DNA of 53,675 nucleotides from B4-G1 sp964393895 (GCA_964393895.1 CAYMWP010000012.1:1-53675); one strand, 5' to 3'. Shown: positions 18,554 to 26,640, counted from the stretch's first letter. Program-made: numbers and translations. Notes: generated by a model not told the origin, from the sequence alone.

Positions 18554-18633
18554 GATGAAATCGTTGTAGAATCACGGTATAGAATTCGCTGACAGGGTTC
18601 TATTTTAGCACACCTGATACAAGGAGCAAGGAG

Positions 18634-19227
18634 ATGAATTCGTGCGCTTATTGCAACACCAACGCCCTCTACCGCGACCGCAGCAACGGCGCTTACCTGT
18701 GCCTGGCTCACACTCGCTTGGAAGTGGTCGGGCCGCGGGGGGAAGCGCCCAGACCCCCGCTCACTATCCGACCCTCAATCCCTGCCGACCACCAACAGAT
18801 AGCCGAGTTGGCACTCTATTTTTGGGGTGAGACAGAGATCGAGTGCTTTGGGCAGAGTTACCAGGTGAGCGCACTGCCGGCCTACGTCGCCTGCGACGGA
18901 GGTGAAATCGTCGGCGCGGTCAGCTATGCCCGCCAAGATGACGTAGACACCCTGATAACTCTCAACGTCCTGCCCCAATGGCAGGGCCGAGGGGTGGCAA
19001 AGAAACTGATCGCGGCGGTGGTTGAGCAAGCGCGCACCAACGGTACGACGCGCCTCATCACCGCTACGAGCAACGACGACCTATCCGCGCTGGCGCTCTA
19101 CCAGCGGCTCGGATTCACGATCACGGGGGTGCTGGTAGGCAGACTGGTGGAGCACCACAACGGCGTAGAGCCGGGCTTTGGCGGTATCCCGGTGCGAGAC
19201 GAGATCCAACTGGAACTGCGGCTGTGA
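18634..19227 (+). CDS. GNAT acetyltransferase with N-terminal zinc-finger-like segment
   Basis: A 197-residue protein. Residues 45-190 form a GNAT fold: the acetyl-CoA loop is Q-G-R-G-V-A-K-K (about 121-128) preceded by LITLNVLP, with a C-terminal ALALYQRLGFTITG strand-helix. Residues 4-30 carry CAYC...CLAH, a CxxC/CxxH pattern consistent with a small zinc-binding knuckle, an uncommon addition. The acceptor is unknown. SD GGAGCAAGGAG lies directly before the ATG. It stands alone upstream of tRNA-Arg. Confidence 0.85.
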   Translation: MNSCAYCNTNALYRDRSNGAYLCLAHTRLEVVGPRGEAPRPPLTIRPSIPADHQQIAELALYFWGETEIECFGQSYQVSALPAYVACDGGEIVGAVSYARQDDVDTLITLNVLPQWQGRGVAKKLIAAVVEQARTNGTTRLITATSNDDLSALALYQRLGFTITGVLVGRLVEHHNGVEPGFGGIPVRDEIQLELRL

Positions 19228-19282
19228 GCGCGCGGTTTCGATTTGCGTCTTTGAACCTTATGTGGTATAAGAGGAATTGCAC

Positions 19283-19354
19283 GCCCCCGTAGCTCAGTGG
19301 ATAGAGCACCGGCCTCCGAAGCCGGTGGCCCGCGTTCGAATCGCGGCGGGGGTA
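19283..19354 (+). tRNA. tRNA-Arg (anticodon CCG)
   Basis: A full cloverleaf can be drawn: acceptor GCCCCCG with CGGGGGT (one G-U pair), D arm GCTC/GAGC, anticodon arm CCGGC/GCCGG with loop CTCCGAA giving anticodon CCG, and T arm CCGCG-TTCGAAT-CGCGG. The variable loop is 4 bases. The discriminator is A and CCA is not encoded. It reads CGG codons. Confidence 0.95.
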
Positions 19355-19415
19355 CTGGGGGAAACGATCAACAGGGTTCAGCGCCATCGTCGTATCCCCT
19401 GATTTCAGCTCTCAC

Positions 19416-19748
19416 TCAACGCTGCTGGCAGATCGTCGGGGAAAGGCACCAAGCCGCGCCGGCCTGCCGCGCGGAGTTGAAACGCCCCGCTGACACTCGA
19501 AACCTGTTGGAAACAGGTAGGCGACCGTCTGTACCTCGCGCTGCTTTCTCCCACTCGGCCAAGGTGGGAAGACGCGCGCCGAGCCAATCGCAGAACGCCC
19601 AAGCATCGTGCCAACTGATGCCACGTGCGGGATATTTTCCCTTCGTTTCTGCCAGGCAGCTACGGCCTTCAAGGACCATCTTCCACTGCTCACCGGAGAA
19701 TGCGTTTCGGTACGAATAACGGTGATTGCTTTCGGCAAACTGTTCCAC
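19416..19748 (-). pseudogene. Relic of a formylglycine-generating enzyme (SUMF1/FGE-sulfatase) family gene
   Basis: The reading frame contains a clear piece of the FGE-sulfatase fold: YPARGISWHDAWAFC, then RLPTLAEWEKAARGTDGR, then a degraded R-F-N-S-A equivalent of the R-C-N-S-region. The normal family length is about 250-300 residues, but only about 110 remain, with no N-terminal V-T-N-x-x-F segment and no C-terminal G-G-S-W region, and the frame ends early. No start signal is convincing. It lies just 3' of tRNA-Arg, a common place for integrated and then decayed DNA. Confidence 0.75.
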
Positions 19749-19833
19749 GCCCTGGCGCCGCCTGTTCTAAGGCGGCGCGGCTTGTCAATTCACCATGTCA
19801 ACCGGGAACTGAACGGCTCTACCGCGTCTATGT

Positions 19834-20712
19834 TCACAAAGGCGGCAGCACGTACATCACTACGACGACGCTCAGTCCCCAGAGGAGAAACGTGAGCTGG
19901 AGCGGACGGTCGGATAAGGCGATCTCCTCCGGCGCCCCCCCCATCCCTTTGACGTGCATCAAGTAAAGGAGGCGAAAGATGCCGTACAACACGAAGGGAA
20001 TGGTCAGCATCATCGTGTGGTTGGGGGGCAGATTAGGGGCGGAAAAGGTGTAAAAGGCATAGGCCACCAGCGTCGAGGCGGTCACGATGCTGATGATGTG
20101 ATCGAGCAGCGGGAGGTTATACTCTTGCAGACTTTCCCGGTGGGCGTTGGCGTTCTCCTTCAGCAGCACCAACTCGTGACGCCGCTTGCCAAAGCCGATC
20201 AGCAGCGCCAGCAACGTCATACAGATGTAGAGCCAGGGAGAAAAACGCTCGGCGTCCACCAGCGGCACGCCGGACGCCACGCGCAACAAAAAGCCGGCCG
20301 CAATGACCATCACATCCACAATGACGACGTTCTTGAGCCAGAAAGAGTAGGCGATCTGGAGCAGCAGGTAGGTGGTCAGGATAGCGCCAAAGCCCGGGGC
20401 GAGGAGGAACCCGGCCGGCAGCGCGACGAGGGGGATGAGGATGGCCGCGCCGATGGCAGAGCCGGCGCTCACCTGACCGCTGGCGAGCGGGCGGTGACGC
20501 TTTTTGGGATGCCGGCGGTCTTTTTCGACGTCTACCAGGTCGTTGATGAGATAGACCGTACCGGACAGCAGGCACAACAGCACGAACCCAGCGAAAGTTT
20601 GAGCCAGATAGCGCAGGTCGAACAGCTTGACGTCGAAAACCAATGGGGCAAAAGCAAATACGTTCTTGACCCATTGCCTGGGCCGCATCGTCTTGACCAG
20701 TCCTGTGATCAA
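19834..20712 (-). CDS. UbiA-family prenyltransferase, decaprenyl-phosphate phosphoribosyltransferase-like
   Basis: A 292-residue protein with about eight to nine membrane helices. It begins with MRPRQWVKN near residue 9, typical of the DPPR-synthase branch of UbiA, and has NDLVDVEKDRRHPKKRHRPLASG (about 55-80), the first Asp-rich metal site. The second site is weaker (G-F-G-K-R-R-H-E). DPPR enzymes move phosphoribose onto polyprenyl phosphate for arabinose-containing glycans. The start is taken as TTG at 20712, with GGAGG 7 bases upstream; in-frame codons up to 20790 lack a site and would overlap the rpsF promoter. Confidence 0.8.
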   Translation of the reverse strand: MITGLVKTMRPRQWVKNVFAFAPLVFDVKLFDLRYLAQTFAGFVLLCLLSGTVYLINDLVDVEKDRRHPKKRHRPLASGQVSAGSAIGAAILIPLVALPAGFLLAPGFGAILTTYLLLQIAYSFWLKNVVIVDVMVIAAGFLLRVASGVPLVDAERFSPWLYICMTLLALLIGFGKRRHELVLLKENANAHRESLQEYNLPLLDHIISIVTASTLVAYAFYTFSAPNLPPNHTMMLTIPFVLYGIFRLLYLMHVKGMGGAPEEIALSDRPLQLTFLLWGLSVVVVMYVLPPL

Positions 20713-20783
20713 AGTTAAACCTCCATACAGACCCGGATGGCGAGATGATACCAGATATACCGTATTTGGGCAAATGGGCGACC

Positions 20784-20812
20784 TTGCCAAATGCGCATCT
20801 TTATGTTATCAT
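20784..20812 (+). promoter_or_regulatory. Promoter of the rpsF-ssb-rpsR operon
   Basis: TTGCCA at 20784-20789 and TATCAT at 20807-20812 are separated by 17 bases. A start near 20819 gives a leader of about 80 bases ahead of rpsF. Confidence 0.6.
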
Positions 20813-20834
20813 ACCGCCCGTTGCGCGCCTACAG

Positions 20835-20890
20835 GCGAGCTTTCCGCTCCCGGCACCGGGTCCGGGGGCCAATCCCGTGGAAAGGAGGTG
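20835..20890 (+). promoter_or_regulatory. Structured rpsF leader, possible S6:S18 autoregulatory element
   Basis: CTTTCC (20840-20845) can pair with GGAAAG (20879-20884), enclosing a CCCGGCACCGGG hairpin. The 3' strand runs straight into the AAAGGAGG ribosome-binding site (20881-20888), so the stem could occlude it. S6:S18 complexes bind a CCG-containing leader motif upstream of rpsF in many bacteria, and an ACCG lies in this stem-loop. The match is by eye only. Confidence 0.45.
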
Positions 20891-20898
20891 ATCGTCTA

Positions 20899-21252
20899 GT
20901 GCGCAGTTACGAGTTGATTTTTATTGTCCATCCTGACGTGGACGGAGATGATCTTACCGCCGTTGTAGACCGGGTCCAAGAACTGGTCAAGCGCGATGGC
21001 GGCCAGGTTGTGAAAATCGAGCCCTGGGGAATGCGTCGGCTGGCCTATCCCATTCAAAAGCGCTGGGAAGGCCAGTATGTGTTGATGCAGCTCGAGATGG
21101 AGCCCCAGGGCGTGTCTGCGTTAGAGCGCAGCCTGAGACTGACCGAACAGATCATGCGCCATCTGGTCGTGCGCGTCGAACGAGCTGCACCGGCGACAGA
21201 GCCGGTCGAGGCTCAGGAAGATGCTCAACCCATCGAATCGGTCACCGAGTAA
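20899..21252 (+). CDS. rpsF: 30S ribosomal protein S6
   Basis: A 117-residue S6: RSYELIFIVHPDV at the N-terminus, then G-G-Q-V-V-K-I-E-P-W-G-M-R-R-L-A-Y-P-I and the closing R-L-T-E-Q-I-M-R-H-L-V-V strand. A short acidic tail follows. It sits on the 30S platform next to S18. The start is GTG at 20899 with a strong AAAGGAGGTGATC about 6 bases upstream. The operon order rpsF-ssb-rpsR is the classic one. Confidence 0.97.
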   Translation: MRSYELIFIVHPDVDGDDLTAVVDRVQELVKRDGGQVVKIEPWGMRRLAYPIQKRWEGQYVLMQLEMEPQGVSALERSLRLTEQIMRHLVVRVERAAPATEPVEAQEDAQPIESVTE

Positions 21253-21268
21253 AGGTGGTGAGATCGTT

Positions 21269-21649
21269 ATGGCGAGGGGTTTGAACAAGGTGATGGTCAT
21301 TGGCAACCTGGGACACGACCCCGAAATGCGTTACACGCCCACTGGACGACCGGTGACGTCGTTCAGCGTCGCCGCCAGCCGCAGTTGGACCAACTCCGAC
21401 GGAGAGCGGCGTGAAGAGACAGAATGGTTCAACGTGGTGGCTTGGGGCAACCTGGCCGAGATCTGCAAGCAGCACCTGTGCAAGGGACAGCAAGTCTACG
21501 TCGAGGGTCGCTTGCAGACCCGCAGTTGGGAAGATGACGAGGGTAAGCAACGCTTCCGCACCGAGTTGGTGGCCAAAGAGATGATCGTGCTGGGTGATCG
21601 GCGTGCCGGTTCGGATTCCGCCGGGCTCGCTGGCAACGAATTTACGTAG
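21269..21649 (+). CDS. ssb: Single-stranded DNA-binding protein
   Basis: A 126-residue SSB: N-K-V-M-V-I-G-N-L-G-H-D-P-E-M-R-Y-T-P-T-G opens the OB fold, followed by E-W-F-N-V-V-A-W-G-N-L-A-E and V-E-G-R-L-Q-T-R-S-W. The C-terminal tail is short and lacks the usual acidic D-D-D-I-P-F tip; it ends G-N-E-F-T. That tip normally recruits replication and repair partners, so a second, canonical ssb may exist elsewhere. It lies between rpsF and rpsR. Confidence 0.95.
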   Translation: MARGLNKVMVIGNLGHDPEMRYTPTGRPVTSFSVAASRSWTNSDGERREETEWFNVVAWGNLAEICKQHLCKGQQVYVEGRLQTRSWEDDEGKQRFRTELVAKEMIVLGDRRAGSDSAGLAGNEFT

Positions 21650-21672
21650 GGCGGGTTTCTTACCCGCCTCCG
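21648..21672. repeat. GGCGGGT hairpin repeat between ssb and rpsR
   Basis: GGCGGGTTTCTTACCCGCC forms a perfect short hairpin directly after the ssb stop. A near-identical unit (GGCGGGTTTCTCGCCCGCC) occurs at about 51398-51416. It may attenuate or stabilise the operon mRNA but looks like a dispersed repeat. Confidence 0.65.
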
Positions 21673-21702
21673 AGTTTCAATTCGAGTTGGGGAGGTTGAA
21701 TT

Positions 21703-21984
21703 TTGGCAAAGAGAGAACAGCGCCGTAGTAGACAGCGCAGAGATAATCGGTTCAGCGGACGTCGCAAAACGTGCGTCTTTTGTCGAGACAAAGTTGATTA
21801 TATTGACTACAAGGATGCCAACGCACTTGGCTCTTTCTTGACCGACCGGGGCAAGATCCAGCCCCGACGGCGAACAGGGATGTGCGCTAAACATCAGCGA
21901 CAGTTGGCGACGGCGGTCAAACGGGCTCGCCACCTGGCATTGCTGCCGTTCACGGTACAACTCAAACCTGGACGCAGTCGCTAG
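21703..21984 (+). CDS. rpsR: 30S ribosomal protein S18 (zinc-binding form)
   Basis: A 93-residue S18: CVFC near residue 24 and C-A-K-H near 61 suggest a zinc-coordinating C+ form; D-Y-K-D-A-N-A-L, R-G-K-I-Q-P-R-R-R-T-G and A-V-K-R-A-R-H-L-A-L-L-P-F are canonical. It forms a dimer with S6 on the 30S platform. The start is TTG at 21703, placed by GGGGAGG about 8 bases upstream. rplI, often next in this operon, is absent; a foldase gene follows instead. Confidence 0.97.
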   Translation: MAKREQRRSRQRRDNRFSGRRKTCVFCRDKVDYIDYKDANALGSFLTDRGKIQPRRRTGMCAKHQRQLATAVKRARHLALLPFTVQLKPGRSR

Positions 21985-22010
21985 GTTGGGTTCAGACAAC
22001 CCTCGGAAAT

Positions 22011-22143
22011 GATTACTACTCACCCTAGTTAATGCGGAACGTTTTCCAAAGCTCGTATCTTGCTGAGAAAACCGTGTAAAAGACAGCGTCTTGCCGCACG
22101 AGAGTCCCCGAGACGGGGACTTGGAGCAGGCTGAGTAGTTGCC
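22011..22143. mobile_element. Miniature inverted-repeat element (ACTACTCA family), copy 1
   Basis: Ends are ACTACTCACCCTAG on the left and CAGGCTGAGTAGTT on the right, which match as imperfect terminal inverted repeats. Inside are a perfect AGTCCCCG-AGA-CGGGGACT hairpin and no ORF. A second, diverged element with the same ends is at 26830-27043. Confidence 0.6.
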
Positions 22144-22159
22144 GTAAGTGGGAGAAGGC

Positions 22160-23488
22160 ATGACGAAAAAGACCAAGCGCACGCGGGTGTCCAAAAAATT
22201 GACGCGGAAACAGGTTTCCCGTTTGGAGCGAGAGAAACGTATCGAGAAGTGGCTCCTCTGGGGTATTATCGTTCTGGGAGTAGTGGTCGTGGCTATTTTG
22301 ACCTATGGCTTTGTCGCCGAGCAAGTTGTCAAAGCCCGTGAGCCGGTCGCTGTCGTGGATGGCGATCCCATCACAACAGAAGAGTTTCAGGCTCGGGTGC
22401 GCTTTGCGCGCATGCAGATGCAGCTCGAGCTCCAGCGTTTGAACTTGCAGCAACGCTCTCTCGACATGGCGGACCCGAACTCGGAATTCTACCTGGAATA
22501 TATCCAGGGGAACATTCGCGATTTGGAGACTCAACTCTCGCTGGCGAACGCTCTGACTATTGGAAAGCAAGTTCTCGACCAGTTGGTTGTGGGAGAATTG
22601 ATGCGCCAGGAGGCGGAGCGCCTGGATATTGTAGTGTCGCCGGAGGAGGTGCAGCAAGGCATCGAGAGCTACTTTGGGTACGACAGTAATCCGGCCACTG
22701 CTACGCCCGCACCGACCGCTACCCCTCCCCTGACCCCGACGGATGCCACACCCGCGCCGACGGCCGTTCCCATGCCTACCCCGACTCCAATGACCGAGGA
22801 GGCCTTCCGCCAGTTGTACAACGAGGTCCTCGCATCTTGGAGAGAGCTGGGCATCTCGGAGCAGCAATATCGTTCTTGGATAGAAGCCTCACTCTTACAC
22901 GAAAAGTTACGAGAGCAGATGGATGCCCAGGTTCCCACCTCGGCCGACCAAGTCGAGATACGCTACATAAACGTGGACAACGAGGAATGGGCGAGTGGCT
23001 TTGCCACCCGGCTGGACGAAGGTCAAGATTTCGAGACCCTGGCGGGCGAGTTGGAGGAAAATGACCAAGTCAGCGGGTTTGAGCGAGAGCCGAGTTGGTA
23101 TCCCAGGAGCAGATTAGAGCAACTCTTGGGCGCGACGCTGGCCGAACTGGCGTTCAGTATGGAGGTGGGGGAACACAGCCAGTCGGTGGCAGACGAAGAA
23201 GGCGACCGATATTACGTGATCAAAGTGCTGGCCCACCAGGTGCGCGAATTGGATCCCTACACGCTTCAGCAGATGCAGGACGAGGCTTTCCAGGAGTGGA
23301 TCGAAGCCCAGCAGCAAGTTGCGCTCGTCGAGTATCCGCCTGTGCGGGTAGAGTGCCAGGGGGACACTCCGTGGTACCGTGATGAGTGCCGCCGCTCGTG
23401 GCGCGACCGCGACCCAACGGTGTGCCGGTGGACTCTTTTCTGGCCGTGTGGAGGTTCGTGGCAAGACCGCGTGCCGATGGACCCGTGA
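22160..23488 (+). CDS. SurA/PrsA-like membrane-anchored peptidyl-prolyl isomerase
   Basis: A 442-residue protein: basic N-terminus, one membrane helix (about 31-53), a SurA-type N-domain (V-A-V-V-D-G-D-P-I-T-T-E-E-F), a Pro/Thr-rich insert (about 175-215) and a parvulin-like domain from about 270 (VEIRYINVDNEEWA...FETLAGE...RSRLEQLLGATLAELAF...YYVIKVL). The parvulin active-site residues are poorly kept. It probably helps fold exported proteins. The last 45 residues are unusual, with four Cys and five Trp. The start at 22160 follows GGGAG. Confidence 0.8.
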   Translation: MTKKTKRTRVSKKLTRKQVSRLEREKRIEKWLLWGIIVLGVVVVAILTYGFVAEQVVKAREPVAVVDGDPITTEEFQARVRFARMQMQLELQRLNLQQRSLDMADPNSEFYLEYIQGNIRDLETQLSLANALTIGKQVLDQLVVGELMRQEAERLDIVVSPEEVQQGIESYFGYDSNPATATPAPTATPPLTPTDATPAPTAVPMPTPTPMTEEAFRQLYNEVLASWRELGISEQQYRSWIEASLLHEKLREQMDAQVPTSADQVEIRYINVDNEEWASGFATRLDEGQDFETLAGELEENDQVSGFEREPSWYPRSRLEQLLGATLAELAFSMEVGEHSQSVADEEGDRYYVIKVLAHQVRELDPYTLQQMQDEAFQEWIEAQQQVALVEYPPVRVECQGDTPWYRDECRRSWRDRDPTVCRWTLFWPCGGSWQDRVPMDP

Positions 23489-23506
23489 TCCCGGTTGGCG
23501 AAAATC

Positions 23507-23540
23507 AACCCGGCCCCCTACCAGAGGCCGGGTTTTGTTT
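23507..23540 (+). terminator. Rho-independent terminator after the foldase gene
   Basis: AACCCGGCC (23507-23515) pairs perfectly with GGCCGGGTT (23526-23534), followed by TTGTTT. It ends the rpsF-to-foldase transcription unit, 18 bases after the foldase stop. Confidence 0.85.
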
Positions 23541-23661
23541 ATCAGCGTGCACCAAGCTAGGCCACGCGACTTGGATGACACGGGTCTCGAATGAACCGTA
23601 TTGGCCCTAGTTTTCCTGGAAAGCCCCCCCTACACCATTCCCAATCTCGTGCACCCGACTC

Positions 23662-25836
23662 TTATACTGTATACCGTTTAGCCTCGATCACGTTGGGCAA
23701 CCGCTCGATCTTGGTCAACACGCGGCTTAGTTGGGCAAAGTCATTGATTTCCAAGGTAATGTAGAACGTGGAGATATTATTCTCCTTGCTCTGTCTCAAG
23801 GCCGCGATATTGATATCCTCGGCGCCGATGATGGAGGAAATCTCGGTCAGCAACCTCGTGCGGTCGTAGGCCTCGATGTATATCGTGGCGGGGACGGTGG
23901 GCGGCTGTGGGCCCCAATTGGCCTCTATCAAGCGCTCGGTATCCTCCAGGCGCAGGATATTGGGGCAGTCGCGGCGGTGAATGGTGACCCCGCGCCCGCG
24001 AGTGACGTAACCCACGATGTCGTGCCCCGGCAGCGGATGGCAGCATCGCGCCGGTCGCGTCAACAGATTCCCAGTGCCCCGTACCTGAATGCCCGCGATA
24101 GTCTGTAAGGGCGAGGGCGGCGCGGCGGCTTCCTCACTCTCCTTTTCACGAGGACCAGTACTAGCGATTTTGGAGGCGATCTGCTGGCTGTTGATGTCCC
24201 CAAAACCGACGGCGGCGTAAAAGTTATCCAGCCTTCCATAGTTGAATAACTTGGATACCGCATCGTGCCCCATGCGCTCTAGCCCAAGCCGCTTTAACTC
24301 ACGCTCGACGATCTCGTGCCCGCGGGTGATGTTCTGTTCCCGATCCTGGCGGCGGAACCATTGGCGGATCTTGCTCCTGGCGCGGTTGGTCTTGACGTGA
24401 CCCAGCGCGGGATTCAGCCAGTCTCGGCTGGGGCCTCCCCGTCGCGTGGTCAAAATCTCTACTCGATCGCCGTTCCGGAGTTGATAATCCAGGCTGGTCA
24501 GTTTCCCATTGACGCGCGCTCCACGGCAGCGATGGCCGACTTCGGTGTGAACCTGGTAGGCAAAGTCAATGGGCGTCGCGCCGATCGGGAGTTCGATGAG
24601 TTTGCCTTTGGGGGTAAAAGTGTAAACCCGATCTTGGAAGACGTCGGTCTTGATCGCGTGCACAAACTCTCTGGCGTCGGTGATCTCCTGCCGCCATTCC
24701 ATCAGAGAGAGCTGCAAAGCGCTCTCGGGCTCGAGGTGGTGCGCTTGCCTCCCTTCCTCTTTGTAGCGCCAGTGAGCGGCAATGCCGTACTCCGCTACGC
24801 GGTGCATCTCCCAGGTACGGATTTGCACCTCCAACATCCTGCCATTCTCACCGATGACCGCCGTGTGCAGGCTCTGGTAGCCGTTGTCCTTGGGAGTGGC
24901 GATATAGTCGTCGAACTCGCCGGGTATCGGTTTCCACAGCCCGTGCACGATGCCCAAGATGCGGTAGCAGTCGGGGACGGTGTTTGTGATACAGCGCACA
25001 CCGTGGACGTCGTAAATCTGGCTAAAGGGCACCTCCTTGCGCTCCATTTTTTTATAGATGCTGTAGATGTGCTTGAACCGTCCGGTGGTCCGAACCTTGA
25101 TCTCTTCCTCGGCAAACTTTTGCTCCAGGATTTCAATGTGCTTTTGAATGCTGGCCTCTCGCTCTGGGCGTCGCTCTTCGATGAGGGACGATATTTCGGT
25201 ATAGGTGTCTGGGTCGAGGTAGTGCAGACTCAGGTCCTCCAGTTCCCCCTTCCATTGCCACACTCCCAGCCGGTTTGCCAGCGGGGCAAATATCTCCAAC
25301 GTCTCGCGGGCAAACGACTTGCGGCGGTCCGGTTTCAGCCCCTCCAAAGTGCGCATATTGTGCAACCGGTCAGCCAGCTTGATAATCACGACGCGCACAT
25401 CTTGGGCCATAGCCAGAAACATCTTGCGCAGGCTTTCCGATTCTTGCTCGTCCCGTAGTTGCTCGTCTTTGTCCTTGAACCGGTCACTTTGCTCCTGCTC
25501 GATCTGCTCCAATTTGGTCACACCATCTACCAAGCTTGCGATGTGAGCGTCGAATTCTAGAGTCAGACCCTCCAAGCCAATGTCCGAGTCCTCTACCACG
25601 TCGTGCAGCAGGCCAGCGGCGACGGTGTCTGGGTCCATCCCTATTTCGAGGAGCAGGAGCGCCACGTTCAACGGGTGTTGGATATATGGCTCGCCAGACT
25701 TGCGCTTCTCGCCGGCGTGCGCTTTTTCCGCTACGATGTACGCTCGTTCGATGAGCGCCCGCGCGCCGTCGGACCACTCGCCGCGGGGAGCGCGTTCCAG
25801 TATGTCTGAAATACCGATGAGATGTTGCTCTCTCAT
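23662..25836 (-). CDS. rel: Bifunctional (p)ppGpp synthetase/hydrolase Rel
   Basis: A 724-residue RSH enzyme. The HD hydrolase domain has H-P-L-N-V-A, L-L-H-D-V-V-E-D-S (about 76-84) and I-I-K-L-A-D-R-L-H-N-M, all metal residues intact. The synthetase domain has R-F-K-H-I-Y-S-I-Y-K-K-M, a DVHGVRCI strand, Y-I-A-T-P-K-D-N-G-Y-Q-S-L-H-T and L-E-V-Q-I-R-T. TGS (VYTFTPKGKLIELPIG), a zinc-finger/helical region (CCHPLPGHDIVGYVTRGRGVTIHR) and a C-terminal ACT domain follow. Both catalytic domains look functional. It is the only RSH gene in the window. The Shine-Dalgarno is weak. Confidence 0.97.
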   Translation of the reverse strand: MREQHLIGISDILERAPRGEWSDGARALIERAYIVAEKAHAGEKRKSGEPYIQHPLNVALLLLEIGMDPDTVAAGLLHDVVEDSDIGLEGLTLEFDAHIASLVDGVTKLEQIEQEQSDRFKDKDEQLRDEQESESLRKMFLAMAQDVRVVIIKLADRLHNMRTLEGLKPDRRKSFARETLEIFAPLANRLGVWQWKGELEDLSLHYLDPDTYTEISSLIEERRPEREASIQKHIEILEQKFAEEEIKVRTTGRFKHIYSIYKKMERKEVPFSQIYDVHGVRCITNTVPDCYRILGIVHGLWKPIPGEFDDYIATPKDNGYQSLHTAVIGENGRMLEVQIRTWEMHRVAEYGIAAHWRYKEEGRQAHHLEPESALQLSLMEWRQEITDAREFVHAIKTDVFQDRVYTFTPKGKLIELPIGATPIDFAYQVHTEVGHRCRGARVNGKLTSLDYQLRNGDRVEILTTRRGGPSRDWLNPALGHVKTNRARSKIRQWFRRQDREQNITRGHEIVERELKRLGLERMGHDAVSKLFNYGRLDNFYAAVGFGDINSQQIASKIASTGPREKESEEAAAPPSPLQTIAGIQVRGTGNLLTRPARCCHPLPGHDIVGYVTRGRGVTIHRRDCPNILRLEDTERLIEANWGPQPPTVPATIYIEAYDRTRLLTEISSIIGAEDINIAALRQSKENNISTFYITLEINDFAQLSRVLTKIERLPNVIEAKRYTV

Positions 25837-25995
25837 TTGCTCGCGCTTACGAGTCGTTCAAGAATGACTTGGGGCAACGTTGTGCAGGTCTCTGTACCGG
25901 CTGCACTCGAGGAGCGCAATGTTATCTTGCCTCTCGAAACATCGAGATGTAGGCGCGGTTCCATCCACGTTTGGGTCGGTACAACCTGATATGCC

Positions 25996-26029
25996 ACGAG
26001 GCTGGCTTTCTGATGATGCCAGCCTCGCG
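25996..26029 (-). terminator. Hairpin terminating tmRNA
   Basis: On the minus strand a 10-base perfect stem (CGAGGCTGGC/GCCAGCCTCG) starts about 8 bases after the tmRNA 3' end. The poly-T is poor, so it may also serve as a processing or protective hairpin. Confidence 0.6.
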
Positions 26030-26036
26030 TCTTTGA

Positions 26037-26460
26037 TGGAGATGCGCGGAATCGAACCGCGGTCCAGGAAATTCGAGCACGGACTTTTACAAGCTTAGTC
26101 GGCCTTTTGATTTCTCGTCCAGGGAGACACCGCCGACCGCGCTACACCCAGACCAAGCCGATGGGAGCCGAAACTCCCGCTTAGGCGCTTCCATCGGCGT
26201 CGAAGCGCCGCACGCTGGCTTTATGACGTCCGGCCCCCGGCCCACCAGCGAGAAGCCGGAGCGGACGTGACCGTTTGTGCGGTCAGTTCGCCCTCAGGAT
26301 GGACTAGGCTACCATCGGAATGGCTGCCGCCGTCGCGGCCTGAGGAACGGGAATCCAAGTGTTCTTGGCACTTTGGAGTGTGTGCTCCATTGTTAACGGG
26401 GTTAGAGCGCCCCGGCTTGCCATCCGTGGCCAGCCTTCCCCGTCGAAGCCTGTCATCCCC
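26037..26460 (-). ncRNA. ssrA: tmRNA (one-piece)
   Basis: The 5' end GGGGATG (26460-26454) pairs with CATCTCC near 26038-26044, giving the tRNA-like acceptor stem; the T arm reads GGTTCGATTCC. CCA is not encoded. The tag frame begins at GCC 26369, runs 21 codons and stops at TAG 26306-26304; it starts A-K-N-T-W-I-P and ends A-I-P-M-V-A. GGCTTCGACGGGG near the 5' end is a tmRNA hallmark. The product rescues stalled ribosomes with SmpB. The length, about 424 bases, is at the long end for the family, and the last three tag residues are not the common L/V-A-A. Confidence 0.95.
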
Positions 26461-26556
26461 ACGGTGGTATTATTATAGCACGTACCTGCGAGTGGCGCAA
26501 GGGGACGCATTCCGGTGATTGCCCACACGTCAGAACCGAGTCAGTGACAACGCTTT

Positions 26557-26640
26557 CTTTGAACCGCCAAGAGCACAAAGGTTGCCAAGAAACGCCCTTT
26601 TTGATCCTCTTGGCGCTCTTGGCGTGCTTTGCGGCAAAAT
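26557..26640. repeat. Palindromic GCCAAGAGC-type intergenic element
   Basis: GAACCGCCAAGAGCACAAAGG at the left is mirrored imperfectly by CTCTTGGCGTGCTTTGCGGC at the right, separated by about 30 bases. Elements built from CGCAAAG/GCCAAG units are common intergenic repeats in several phyla. It could fold into a single long RNA hairpin. Confidence 0.6.

Noticed and set aside
24316..25458. Plus-strand 380-residue ORF opposite rel
   Set aside because: The minus strand encodes an unmistakable Rel protein; the antisense frame is a composition effect.
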